From NCBI GenBank assembly GCA_001898485.1, contig MKTY01000019.1, positions 248,001-312,000 of the forward strand: DNA of 64,000 nucleotides. Direction: 5' to 3'. The position numbers and the translations under genes were made by a program. The DNA comes from Sphingobacteriales bacterium 46-32 (GTDB lineage: Bacteria > Bacteroidota > Bacteroidia > Chitinophagales > Chitinophagaceae). Below are positions 8,567 through 15,566 of the stretch, in pieces; within the stretch, counting starts at the first letter, position 1; every line of letters starts with the position of its first letter. Below the pieces are notes generated by a model, which had not been told where the DNA came from, ran no database searches, and saw nothing but the letters and a program-made list of their open reading frames with translations.

Positions 8567-10000
8567 ATGGAGAAGAATGCTGAAAAAGTCTGGTCCAATT
8601 GCTTAAAGATCATCAAGGATATTGTTGAGTGGCAGCATTTCAAAACATGGTTTGAACCTATCAGGCCCGTATCATTAAAAAATAACGTGTTAGTGATTCA
8701 GGTGCCCAGTCAGTTCTTTTTTGAATACCTCGAAGAGCATTATGTCAATTTATTGGCAAAGACTTTGAAGAGAGAATTGGGTAAAGAGGCGCGGCTGGAA
8801 TACCGGATCATGGTAGACAGTGGCAATAGTAAGAACAAACCCCTGACCATGGATGTTACAGGGCAGGGTTACAAAACTTTTTCAAATAACGAAATGGACT
8901 TTCCGCTAATCATCAACAATCCTGTCAAGAATCCGTTTGTGATTCCGGGCTTGAAGAAGATGCAGATTGATCCGCAGCTGAATCATATTTATACATTTGA
9001 CGCCTTTATTGAAGGAGACTGTAACCGGGTAGCCCGCCGGGCCGGTAAAACAGTAGCCGAGAAACCAGGCGCCAATTCTTTCAATCCCCTCGTTATTTAT
9101 GGTGGTGTAGGGTTGGGTAAGACCCACCTGGCACAGGCAATAGGCAATGAAGTAAAACGGCTTCATCCCAATAAAGTGGTATTGTATGTGAGCTCTGAGA
9201 AGTTCATTAACCAGTTTATGGATCACAGCCGCAATAATGCCATCAACGATTTTATCCATTTTTATCAGCTGATCGATGTGCTGATCATTGATGACGTGCA
9301 GTTTTTTGCCAAGGCCGAAAAATCGCAGGATGCCTTCTTTGCGATCTTTAACCACCTGCATCAGTCGCATAAGCAGTTGATTCTCACTTCCGATAAATCT
9401 CCCAAGGACCTTGATGGGGTACAGGAGCGCCTGTTGAGCCGTTTCCGCTGGGGGCTGAGTGCCGATCTGCAGATTCCGGATTATGATACCCGTATCGACA
9501 TCCTGGAAAAGAAGATGAAGAATGACGGGCTGGAGATGCCCCGCGAAGTGGTCAAGTATATTGCTTATAATATTAACAGCAATGTGCGGGAACTGGAAGG
9601 AGCATTGATTTCACTGTTGGCACAATCTTCGCTTAATCGTAGGGAAATAGACCTAGATTTAGCTAAGAAAGTGTTGCGAAACTTTGTGAAATCATCCAGT
9701 AAAGAGATTACCATCGACACCATTCAGCGTATGGTATGTGAGTACTTTGATGTGTCGTATGATAAGCTCCTGCAAAAGACCCGCAAGCGGGAGATTGTGC
9801 AGGCACGCCAGATTACGATGTACCTGGCCAAGGCATTTACCAAGAACTCGCTCAAGACCATTGGTGAGCATTTTGGTGGCCGTGATCACACTACGGTGAT
9901 CCATTCCTGCCAGACGGTAAAGGATCTGATGGATACCGATGCCATCTTCCGCGAAAATGTACTGGAGCTGCAGCAGAAGGTACAGCTGGCATCTATGTAA
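8567..10000 (+). CDS. dnaA: Chromosomal replication initiator DnaA
   Basis: 477 residues. Domain I is at 1-85 (WSNCLKIIKDIVEWQHFKTW). After a linker comes AAA+ domain III with Walker A GGVGLGKTH near residue 179, Walker B LIIDDVQFF near 239, sensor LILTSDKSPKDLDGVQERLLSRF, and NVRELEGALISL. Domain IV has the DnaA-box helix-turn-helix GRDHTTVIHSCQTV near residue 445. It binds DnaA boxes and opens the origin. It stands alone here: dnaN and recF are not adjacent, as is common in Bacteroidota. Confidence 0.97.
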   Translation: MEKNAEKVWSNCLKIIKDIVEWQHFKTWFEPIRPVSLKNNVLVIQVPSQFFFEYLEEHYVNLLAKTLKRELGKEARLEYRIMVDSGNSKNKPLTMDVTGQGYKTFSNNEMDFPLIINNPVKNPFVIPGLKKMQIDPQLNHIYTFDAFIEGDCNRVARRAGKTVAEKPGANSFNPLVIYGGVGLGKTHLAQAIGNEVKRLHPNKVVLYVSSEKFINQFMDHSRNNAINDFIHFYQLIDVLIIDDVQFFAKAEKSQDAFFAIFNHLHQSHKQLILTSDKSPKDLDGVQERLLSRFRWGLSADLQIPDYDTRIDILEKKMKNDGLEMPREVVKYIAYNINSNVRELEGALISLLAQSSLNRREIDLDLAKKVLRNFVKSSSKEITIDTIQRMVCEYFDVSYDKLLQKTRKREIVQARQITMYLAKAFTKNSLKTIGEHFGGRDHTTVIHSCQTVKDLMDTDAIFRENVLELQQKVQLASM

Positions 10001-10026
10001 GCAGGTATCATCCTCAACTCATTATA

Positions 10027-10063
10027 CCCGGCTACTGTTATCAGTATCCGGGATTTTTTTTTT
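10027..10063 (+). terminator. Terminator of dnaA
   Basis: cccggctactg (10027-10037), loop ttat, cagtatccggg (10042-10052) with one mismatch, followed by a and ten T. Confidence 0.85.
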
Positions 10064-10080
10064 CTACCGGCTCAATATGT

Positions 10081-10111
10081 TTGGCAATTCTTTCTCAATA
10101 GCTTATTTTTG
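10081..10111 (+). promoter_or_regulatory. Bacteroidota-type promoter for the tRNA-Ser/tRNA-Pro unit
   Basis: TTG at 10081-10083, a 20-base spacer, and TATTTTTG at 10104-10111 (consensus TTG-N19-21-TAnnTTTG). It is followed by gccacccc. Transcription would begin about 75 bases before tRNA-Ser. Confidence 0.7.
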
Positions 10112-10195
10112 CCACCCCTTCAGAAAGACCTGAGGTTAAAGCAGATGAGAATGAGGGGAATATAGCTCTTGCTACATGTTAGCAGGATTTCGGCC

Positions 10196-10286
10196 GGTGA
10201 GGTGGATGAGTGGCTGAAATCAACGGTTTGCTAAACCGTCGTACGACCTTAAAGTTGTACCGAGGGTTCGAATCCCTCCCTCACCG
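10196..10286 (+). tRNA. tRNA-Ser (GCT)
   Basis: 91 bases. Acceptor ggtgagg/cctcacc with discriminator g. Anticodon stem acggt/accgt encloses ttgctaa, giving anticodon GCT. The long variable arm gtacgac/gttgtac is typical of tRNA-Ser, and the T-arm is gaggg-ttcgaat-ccctc. CCA is not encoded. Confidence 0.95.
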
Positions 10287-10287
10287 C

Positions 10288-10320
10288 AAAAACCGCCGTA
10301 GCTTTGTGAAGGCGGTTTTT
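10288..10320 (+). terminator. Hairpin with T-run after tRNA-Ser
   Basis: aaaaaccgcc (10288-10297) pairs with ggcggttttt (10311-10320). It lies between tRNA-Ser and tRNA-Pro, so either partial read-through or a separate promoter serves tRNA-Pro. Confidence 0.7.
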
Positions 10321-10351
10321 ATTTATCGGTTTCCGGAATTTCGGAAGTAAC

Positions 10352-10425
10352 CGGGAAGTAGCGCAGGCCGGTAGCGCACCTGGTTTGGGACCAGGGGGTC
10401 GCAGGTTCGAATCCTGTCTTCCCGA
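10352..10425 (+). tRNA. tRNA-Pro (TGG)
   Basis: 74 bases. Acceptor cgggaag/cttcccg with discriminator a, D-arm gcgc/gcgc with a normal GG-containing loop, anticodon stem cctgg/ccagg around tttggga (anticodon TGG), T-arm gcagg-ttcgaat-cctgt. This is the intact copy; four altered copies follow downstream. Confidence 0.95.
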
Positions 10426-10434
10426 CTAGAAGGT

Positions 10435-10464
10435 AAAAGGCTCTAAGTAATTAGAGCCTTTTTT
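10435..10464 (+). terminator. Terminator of tRNA-Pro
   Basis: aaaaggctctaa (10435-10446), loop gtaa, ttagagcctttt (10451-10462), continuing as T-rich. A variant of this hairpin is repeated in every unit of the array that follows. Confidence 0.85.
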
Positions 10465-10491
10465 ATTGGATGAAATTTATCCGCAGTATGC

Positions 10492-10580
10492 CGGGAAGTA
10501 GCCCCGCCATCGGCGGGGCACCTGGTTTGGGACCAGGGGGTCGCAGGTTCGATCCCGAATCCTCGGGACTGTCTTCCCGA
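10492..10580 (+). pseudogene. tRNA-Pro-like element, version A, copy 1
   Basis: Acceptor cgggaag/cttcccg and anticodon arm cctgg-tttggga-ccagg match the intact tRNA-Pro. The D-arm is replaced by a perfect GC hairpin, gccccgcc-atc-ggcggggc (10501-10519), removing the D-loop GG. The T-loop is broken after ttcga by tcccga-atcc-tcggga (10553-10568). Canonical tertiary contacts cannot form, so a working tRNA is unlikely; the overall fold would still be a cloverleaf with longer D and T arms. Confidence 0.85.
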
Positions 10581-10590
10581 CAAAAGGCGA

Positions 10591-10622
10591 AGTGGCTCTA
10601 AGCAATTAGGGCCACTTTTTTT
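10591..10622 (+). terminator. Array terminator, unit 1
   Basis: agtggctctaa, loop gcaa, ttagggccact with one G-U pair, then T-run to 10622. The ATG of the nuclease gene begins at the next base. Equivalent hairpins precede 10992, 11362 and 11731; the third has cctct in place of ccact. Confidence 0.75.
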
Positions 10623-10871
10623 ATGATGTATTACGTGTATGTGCTGCAAAGCCTGAAAGCTCACCGCTACTATATTGGTTTTACTACGGATGTGGAAGCA
10701 CGCCTTCGTTTTCATAATGCCGGGTTACAACGCTCCACGCGTGATCGCATTCCTTTACGACTGGTATTGTATGAAACGTTTGCCACAAAAGAAGAAGCAC
10801 TGAAAAGAGAGAAACAAATTAAATCCTGGAAAGGCGGTGCTGCCTTTAAGCAGCTGATAGCCGGGAAGTAG
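10623..10871 (+). CDS. GIY-YIG nuclease family protein, array copy 1
   Basis: 82 residues, essentially the minimal YhbQ/UPF0213-type GIY-YIG domain. Seen: YVYVLQS near residue 4, YYIG at 16-19, Arg27 in EARLRFHN, and catalytic Glu63 in LKREKQIKSW. The basic C-terminus ends LIAGK. Differs from copies 2 and 3 at four positions (MM start, A13, L45, T52). The stop TAG is bases 8-10 of the next tRNA-Pro-like element. The ATG abuts a terminator T-run, so expression needs read-through or an unseen promoter. Small GIY-YIG proteins are DNA or structure-specific nucleases; the target here is unknown. Confidence 0.88.
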   Translation: MMYYVYVLQSLKAHRYYIGFTTDVEARLRFHNAGLQRSTRDRIPLRLVLYETFATKEEALKREKQIKSWKGGAAFKQLIAGK

Positions 10872-10949
10872 CCCCGCCATCGGTGGGGCACCTGGTTTGG
10901 GACCAGGGAGTCGCAGGTTCGATCCCGAATATTCGGAATGTCTTCCCGA
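10862..10949 (+). pseudogene. tRNA-Pro-like element, version B, copy 1
   Basis: Same acceptor and anticodon arms as tRNA-Pro. The D-position hairpin is gccccgcc-atc-ggtggggc (one G-U pair in place of G-C). The T-loop insert reads tcccgaatattcggaa, in which ccgaatattcgg is self-complementary. So hairpins are kept although bases differ from version A. The variable region is ggagtc instead of ggggtc. Confidence 0.83.
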
Positions 10950-10991
10950 CAAAAGACGAAGTGGCTCTAAGCAATTAGGGCCACTTTTTTT

Positions 10992-11240
10992 ATGCTGTAT
11001 TATGTGTATGTACTGCAAAGCCTGAAAGATCACCGCTACTATATTGGTTTTACTACGGATGTGGAAGCACGTCTTCGTTTTCATAATGCCGGCTTACAGC
11101 GCTCCACGCGCGATCGCATTCCTTTTCGACTGGTATTGTATGAATCGTTTGCCACAAAAGAAGAAGCACTGAAAAGAGAGAAACAAATTAAATCCTGGAA
11201 AGGCGGTGCTGCCTTTAAGCAGCTGATAGCCGGGAAGTAG
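10992..11240 (+). CDS. GIY-YIG nuclease family protein, array copy 2
   Basis: 82 residues, identical in protein sequence to copy 3. YVYVLQS, YYIG (16-19), Arg27 and Glu63 are all present, so it looks catalytically intact. Starts directly after the terminator T-run of the preceding unit and ends with the TAG formed by bases 8-10 of the element at 11231. Overlap with that element is ten bases. Confidence 0.88.
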   Translation: MLYYVYVLQSLKDHRYYIGFTTDVEARLRFHNAGLQRSTRDRIPFRLVLYESFATKEEALKREKQIKSWKGGAAFKQLIAGK

Positions 11241-11319
11241 CCCCGCCATCGGCGGGGCACCTGGTTTGGGACCAGGGGGTCGCAGGTTCGATCCCGAATC
11301 CTCGGGACTGTCTTCCCGA
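11231..11319 (+). pseudogene. tRNA-Pro-like element, version A, copy 2
   Basis: Same sequence pattern as the element at 10492: D-position hairpin gccccgcc-atc-ggcggggc and T-loop insert tcccga-atcc-tcggga, with intact acceptor and anticodon arms. Confidence 0.85.
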
Positions 11320-11361
11320 CAAAAGGCGAAGTGGCTCTAAGCAATTAGGGCCTCTTTTTTT

Positions 11362-11610
11362 ATGCTCTATTATGTGTATGTACTGCAAAGCCTGAAAGAT
11401 CACCGCTACTATATTGGTTTTACTACGGATGTGGAAGCACGTCTTCGTTTTCATAATGCCGGCTTACAGCGCTCCACGCGCGATCGCATTCCTTTTCGAC
11501 TGGTATTGTATGAATCGTTTGCCACAAAAGAAGAAGCACTGAAAAGAGAGAAACAAATTAAATCCTGGAAAGGCGGTGCTGCCTTTAAGCAGCTGATAGC
11601 CGGGAAGTAG
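11362..11610 (+). CDS. GIY-YIG nuclease family protein, array copy 3
   Basis: 82 residues, same protein as copy 2 with a silent difference at codon 2 (ctc versus ctg). All GIY-YIG residues (YVYV, YYIG, Arg27, Glu63) are present. Its terminator hairpin has a changed arm (cctct), which weakens the stem just before the gene and might favour read-through. The stop lies inside the next tRNA-like copy. Confidence 0.88.
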   Translation: MLYYVYVLQSLKDHRYYIGFTTDVEARLRFHNAGLQRSTRDRIPFRLVLYESFATKEEALKREKQIKSWKGGAAFKQLIAGK

Positions 11611-11688
11611 CCCCGCCATCGGTGGGGCACCTGGTTTGGGACCAGGGAGTCGCAGGTTCGATCCCGAATATTCGGAATGTCTTCCCGA
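11601..11688 (+). pseudogene. tRNA-Pro-like element, version B, copy 2
   Basis: Matches the element at 10862: D-position hairpin gccccgcc-atc-ggtggggc and self-complementary T-loop insert ccgaatattcgg, with tRNA-Pro acceptor and anticodon arms unchanged. Confidence 0.83.
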
Positions 11689-11730
11689 CAAAAGACGAAG
11701 TGGCTCTAAGCAATTAGGGCCACTTTTTTT

Positions 11731-11883
11731 ATGCTCTATTATGTGTATGTACTGCAAAGCCTGAAAGATCACCGCTACTATATTGGTTTTACTACAGATG
11801 TGGAAGCACGCCTTCGTTTTCATAATGCCGGCTTACAGCACTCCACGCGTGATCGTATTCTTTTAAGCCTTGAGGAAACTTAG
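11731..11883 (+). pseudogene. Truncated GIY-YIG gene, array copy 4
   Basis: ATG at 11731; the first 43 codons match copies 1-3 (one change, H for R at residue 37). The sequence then diverges to LLSLEET and a stop at 11881. The catalytic Glu63 region is lost, so it should be inactive. The break lies against the end of the minus-strand gene at 11885 and marks the right boundary of the array. Confidence 0.85.
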
Positions 11884-11884
11884 A

Positions 11885-12553
11885 TTACCTTATGCCCTGT
11901 TCCCTTACAATCCGTTCGATCTCGGGCAATTTTTGCTTATATGCTTCCAGATCCCATCCTTTTATGTACGTATCCATCGGCTTTAAGCCCATGGACTTTC
12001 GGCGCTCATCCAGTTTGTCAGGATCCAATACCGGGTATATATAAAATATGCCTGTTACCTTGTCTTTGAACCCCTGGCTGCCATATCGCTGCAGACGCCC
12101 TTCCCGCATGGAGATACGGTCTTCCAGTATGGCCACATTGCTCGATAAGGTCTTTCCTTGTCTTTCCGCCTCTTTCACAATGGAATAATACTTTTGCTGA
12201 TAGGGGAGGTCCGCATGCTGTATCACCAGAAACATTGCCATACTTCCCTGCATACCTACCTCTTGCGGTCCCAACCAGCCATACAGTTGATAAAGACTGT
12301 CGATCACTGCCTGGTTCCGGAGATCCTTCTGCCGCATCAATATACGTACACTATCGAGCTGAGTGGCCGTTGCTCTGGCCTTTAATTCCTCCGTCCACGT
12401 CACGCGCAACTGCTGGTCTTCCCTGTAAATGGAATCCAGATATGCCATCAAAGGTTTATTCAGTTTACTATTGTCTATTTCAAATGAGCTAACCTGTGCG
12501 CGTATGGTGTGACAGGCCATCAGTAAGAACAGAAGAAAGGTACATGTTTTCAT
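11885..12553 (-). CDS. Exported DUF6624-like protein, paralogue of the 17198 gene
   Basis: 222 residues with a signal peptide (1-19, cut after IRA). The mature part is mainly helical, with MFLVIQHAD near residue 108, an ILEDRISMREGR segment near 142 and QRYGSQGF. The same landmarks (QHAD, LEDRIAVNQKRKQRFGSQV) occur in the protein encoded at 17198-17860, so the two are paralogues. The family name DUF6624 is from memory and not checked. Exported, function unknown. Its stop is one base from the truncated nuclease copy. Confidence 0.72.
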   Translation of the reverse strand: MKTCTFLLFLLMACHTIRAQVSSFEIDNSKLNKPLMAYLDSIYREDQQLRVTWTEELKARATATQLDSVRILMRQKDLRNQAVIDSLYQLYGWLGPQEVGMQGSMAMFLVIQHADLPYQQKYYSIVKEAERQGKTLSSNVAILEDRISMREGRLQRYGSQGFKDKVTGIFYIYPVLDPDKLDERRKSMGLKPMDTYIKGWDLEAYKQKLPEIERIVREQGIR

Positions 12554-12637
12554 TAGCTGTAGTTTGTTATTAGTGTAAAACTACCTGCTCAGCCGCTGAA
12601 CAATAGTTAACCGGTCTGTCTTTAGCGTTAAGGACTG

Positions 12638-13333
12638 TTAATGACCGATCACCAGTTTATAGCCTATTCCGCGCACATTCACGATCTGTATGCGTGTATC
12701 CCTGCTTAGATGTTTTCTTAGCCGGGTGATGTATACATCCATATTGCGTGCATGGAAAAAACTTTCGTCGCCCCATATTTTCAGCAGTACATCCTTTCTG
12801 GGAGCTACACTATTCTGATGCTGCAGCAGCACCTTCAGTAATTCAGCTTCCCGATATGACAAAGCGATTTTCTCCTCTTTATAGTGAAGCTCCTGTAGAA
12901 GTGCATGGAACCTGTAACTGCCCAGGCTGATTGCAGCCGGCAGATCAGAAGACAAACCCTGTTTCCTGTTGCGCCGCACCAGCGCCAGCAGGCGTAAATG
13001 CAACTCTTCAATACTGAAAGGTTTCTTTAGGTAATCATCAGCCCCTGACTTCAATCCCTCTAATACGTCACTCGTAGCTGTCTTAGCGGTCAGGAATATT
13101 ATAGGCACATCTTCATTGACCAGGCGAATATCCCTGGCCAATTCAAGTCCGTTCTTCCTGGGTAGCATGATATCCAACACACAGATGTCGGGTTGAAATG
13201 AGTGGAATAATGCCCATGCTGTATTGCCATCACTGGCATGGGCAAAAGAAAAGCCCTTCGGCTCCAGCGTCTCCTTCAAAACACTGGCTAATACCATTTC
13301 ATCTTCGACCAATAGGACTTTGATTTTATCCAC
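12638..13333 (-). CDS. OmpR-family response regulator
   Basis: 231 residues. Receiver domain 1-120 with acidic DE at 11-12, phospho-acceptor Asp54 in CVLDIMLP, Thr83 in LTAKTA and Lys in YLKKPF. A winged-helix Trans_reg_C domain follows (about 133-229), with RNMDVYITRLRKHL and VRGIGYKL at the end. The ATG overlaps the kinase gene by eight bases, so translation is coupled. It probably resembles Bacteroides RprY in architecture. Targets are not known. Confidence 0.9.
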   Translation of the reverse strand: MDKIKVLLVEDEMVLASVLKETLEPKGFSFAHASDGNTAWALFHSFQPDICVLDIMLPRKNGLELARDIRLVNEDVPIIFLTAKTATSDVLEGLKSGADDYLKKPFSIEELHLRLLALVRRNRKQGLSSDLPAAISLGSYRFHALLQELHYKEEKIALSYREAELLKVLLQHQNSVAPRKDVLLKIWGDESFFHARNMDVYITRLRKHLSRDTRIQIVNVRGIGYKLVIGH

Positions 13334-14750
13334 CTTTGGGTAATTTAATTGTAAAACAGGTTCCCGTTCCCTTTTCGCTACTCACTTTAATACTGCCATT
13401 CAATCGGTTGATCAGTTCCTGCACATAACTCAACCCCAATCCATAACCTTTGACATCATGTACATCATTATCGGGTACGCGGTAAAACTTATCAAACACA
13501 TAAGGAAGATACTGTTTATCTATCCCTTTGCCGTTATCGGCTACCTTCAGCCAATAATAAGAAGCATCTTCGAAGACGGTAATGGATACTTTGGCATCGT
13601 CCTCTCTGGAGTACTTGACTGCATTATCGATCAGGTTGGTCAGTATAGTTGATACATACTGTTTACTGGTCAGCATCAGATCATTTTTCACTTCTACAGA
13701 AACACTATACTCAATAGGCTTGATAGATGAAAACCGGTCTGTAATGGAGGCGATGAGGGAATAAATGTGGAACGTTTCCTGCGCGATGGGGGTGGATTCT
13801 TCTTCTAACCGCGCAACCGAAATAATATGATCAATCTGTTGTTCCAGCCTTGTCAGTTCGCCCTTAGATAATGTCAGATACCGCTTTGCCTTATCAGTAT
13901 CTTCTATGCCATTATGCGAAAGTAAAACTTCATTGAGGGCGCTCAACACGGTCAGCGGAGTCTTAAGCTCGTGGGTGATGTTGCTCAGCAAATTGGCCCT
14001 CATTTGTTCAATCGCTTTCTGTTTAGCCATGCCTCTCCATAACAATACCAGCCCTCCCAATATCAGTAACACCAGCAGAAGGGACACTATAAAAGGCAGC
14101 AGCATCTTCTTTAGCAGATACTGCGATAGCTGGGGAAAACTCACTGTCCAGTAATTATCCGGCCCGCCCGAAAACGGCATCGATGTTGCCGCGTTTTTTT
14201 TGCCATCCGGGTCAGGAACGTTTGTATAAAAACGGATATCAAAGGGTTGTTCCAGGTCATTCGTTTTGAGGGCTGCTTTGATATATGCGTGTAGCAATAC
14301 AGAATCAGGGTAAAGAAGGTTGAATTGCGACAGCACAGCCAGGAGGGCAGGGTCCGTTCTTTTGGCATTCTCTAAAGCATCCGGTGCCGAGATCATTTCC
14401 ATGATCTTCTTTTCGCTGGCTTCCTGGCTTTGATTGGTCCCCTCTATGTTGGAAATACCTCCGGACGAATCCATGTCATACTTCAGAACCAGGAATTGCT
14501 TTTTCTTATTATACTCCTGCAACGCGGGAGAAGCAAAAAGCCTGCTTCGCAACACACTATCTGTTTTCAAGCGTTGCGCCTGTTGATAGGTAGCCTCCGA
14601 TTGTGCCGTGGCGATAGCCCTGGCCGCTAATGCTGAAAAGGCTAGCCGATGATCTGTATACATATCCTTTAACCACCATACCTGAAAGCCCGCCACTGGT
14701 AAAAGTATTATCAGGATTATATAAATCTGCTTCTTACTGGTAAACACCAT
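13326..14750 (-). CDS. Sensor histidine kinase, partner of the 12638 regulator
   Basis: 474 residues. TM1 near 9-27, a periplasmic sensor region of about 185 residues, TM2 near 217-240, then HisKA with the phospho-site His260 in LLSNITHELKTPLTVL. HATPase_c has the N-box NLIDNAVKYS, G1 VADNGKGI and G2 GYGLGLSYV. Upstream gene of a two-gene operon. The ligand is unknown. Confidence 0.92.
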   Translation of the reverse strand: MVFTSKKQIYIILIILLPVAGFQVWWLKDMYTDHRLAFSALAARAIATAQSEATYQQAQRLKTDSVLRSRLFASPALQEYNKKKQFLVLKYDMDSSGGISNIEGTNQSQEASEKKIMEMISAPDALENAKRTDPALLAVLSQFNLLYPDSVLLHAYIKAALKTNDLEQPFDIRFYTNVPDPDGKKNAATSMPFSGGPDNYWTVSFPQLSQYLLKKMLLPFIVSLLLVLLILGGLVLLWRGMAKQKAIEQMRANLLSNITHELKTPLTVLSALNEVLLSHNGIEDTDKAKRYLTLSKGELTRLEQQIDHIISVARLEEESTPIAQETFHIYSLIASITDRFSSIKPIEYSVSVEVKNDLMLTSKQYVSTILTNLIDNAVKYSREDDAKVSITVFEDASYYWLKVADNGKGIDKQYLPYVFDKFYRVPDNDVHDVKGYGLGLSYVQELINRLNGSIKVSSEKGTGTCFTIKLPKGG

Positions 14751-15566
14751 GACTCAAAAATAAACGGGTATTTTTAAAAGGCCCCATTTCATTAACACAG
14801 ATTAACACTATCCTGGAAAAGGAACCGGTTGAGTTTTCATGCAGGGGTGCGGGACCGATTAACAAGGCACTGCATGGGGATACCCTTGGCCGGTTCAAGT
14901 ACAACTTTGATAAGTCTCCAGTCTCTTTTCAGATAATGTTACACAAGAAGCTCCTAGGGTAATGCCCCATAGACGATTTTGAAATTTATGTCAGTGCCAG
15001 CGTTGAAACCGAAGCTAGTGGAGGTGATTTAGAGCCGGAAATAAACAATGCTTTGGCAACCTGACAACGTTTGGGGTACAAGCAGGATTTACGGCAAATA
15101 AAGGACGAGGATGTATGCAGATCTTTTTTACATTGGCCAATTCATATCCCGTTGTTTGTACAAGACTAAATTGGAATAAAGAAGGCTACTCCCCGGAAAG
15201 CTTCGATTAAAAGGCCGCCAAAAAAAATAGTATACGAAGGTGAGGCTATCTCCTGTTTTGCAAAGATAGGAGACTGCTTCTCCTGGTTTGGGACCAGAGC
15301 ATCGCAGACTGATAAAACAGTATTGCATAAATGCAGCATACAGCTTACAACTCTTAGGATGTTGCGATATGCTTGACACCAACGAGCAGGGCTTTATGCA
15401 GGTTGGGAATTGTTATTCGTCTGTCCACAACCGATGCTGATTGAAAATATAAAGTTGAAAGTTGTTTGTCCCGCCCGAACCACAGCCCGTATTTGCAATT
15501 GGCTGATGTTACATGTCGAACCAAACTTGTATAAAATCTGATATCGTCTGCTGTGTTTGCAGATGA
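14751..15566. other. 816 bases without an intact gene; decayed sequence
   Basis: Stop codons break every frame. Short open stretches with a protein-like look, for example VSASVETEASGGDLEPEI around 14995-15050, suggest decayed coding DNA that I could not identify. A tRNA-Pro anticodon-arm relic lies at 15281-15308. No promoter or terminator was recognised. Confidence 0.5.
15281..15308 (+). pseudogene. Relic of a tRNA-Pro anticodon arm
   Basis: The arm cctggtttgggaccag is identical to the anticodon arm of tRNA-Pro at 10352, and the following agcatcgcag differs from the real gggtcgcag region at only a few bases. The acceptor and D arms are absent. It lies 3.6 kb right of the array. Confidence 0.7.

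Larger units (their letters stand above)
10492..11883 (+). repeat. Tandem array of tRNA-Pro-like element + terminator + GIY-YIG gene (~370-bp unit)
   Basis: Unit starts 10492, 10862, 11231 and 11601, periods 370, 369, 370. Each unit holds an altered tRNA-Pro copy (88-89 bases), a wobble-paired terminator hairpin, and an 82-codon GIY-YIG gene whose ATG directly follows the T-run and whose last ten bases are the first ten bases of the next tRNA-like copy. The fourth unit is cut after 50 codons of its gene. tRNA-like copies alternate between two versions, A (10492, 11231) and B (10862, 11601). Near-identity between units points to recent duplication or gene conversion. Confidence 0.93.

Noticed and set aside
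10492-11688. Four additional functional tRNA-Pro genes
   Set aside because: Acceptor and anticodon arms are good, but the D-loop GG and the T-loop are destroyed by hairpin inserts, so a normal tRNA fold is not supported.
10492-11883. CRISPR array
   Set aside because: Units are about 370 bases with coding genes between repeats; no short direct repeats with unique spacers and no cas genes.
15128-15382. 84-codon minus-strand frame
   Set aside because: Runs antisense through the tRNA-Pro relic in decayed DNA and does not look like a protein.
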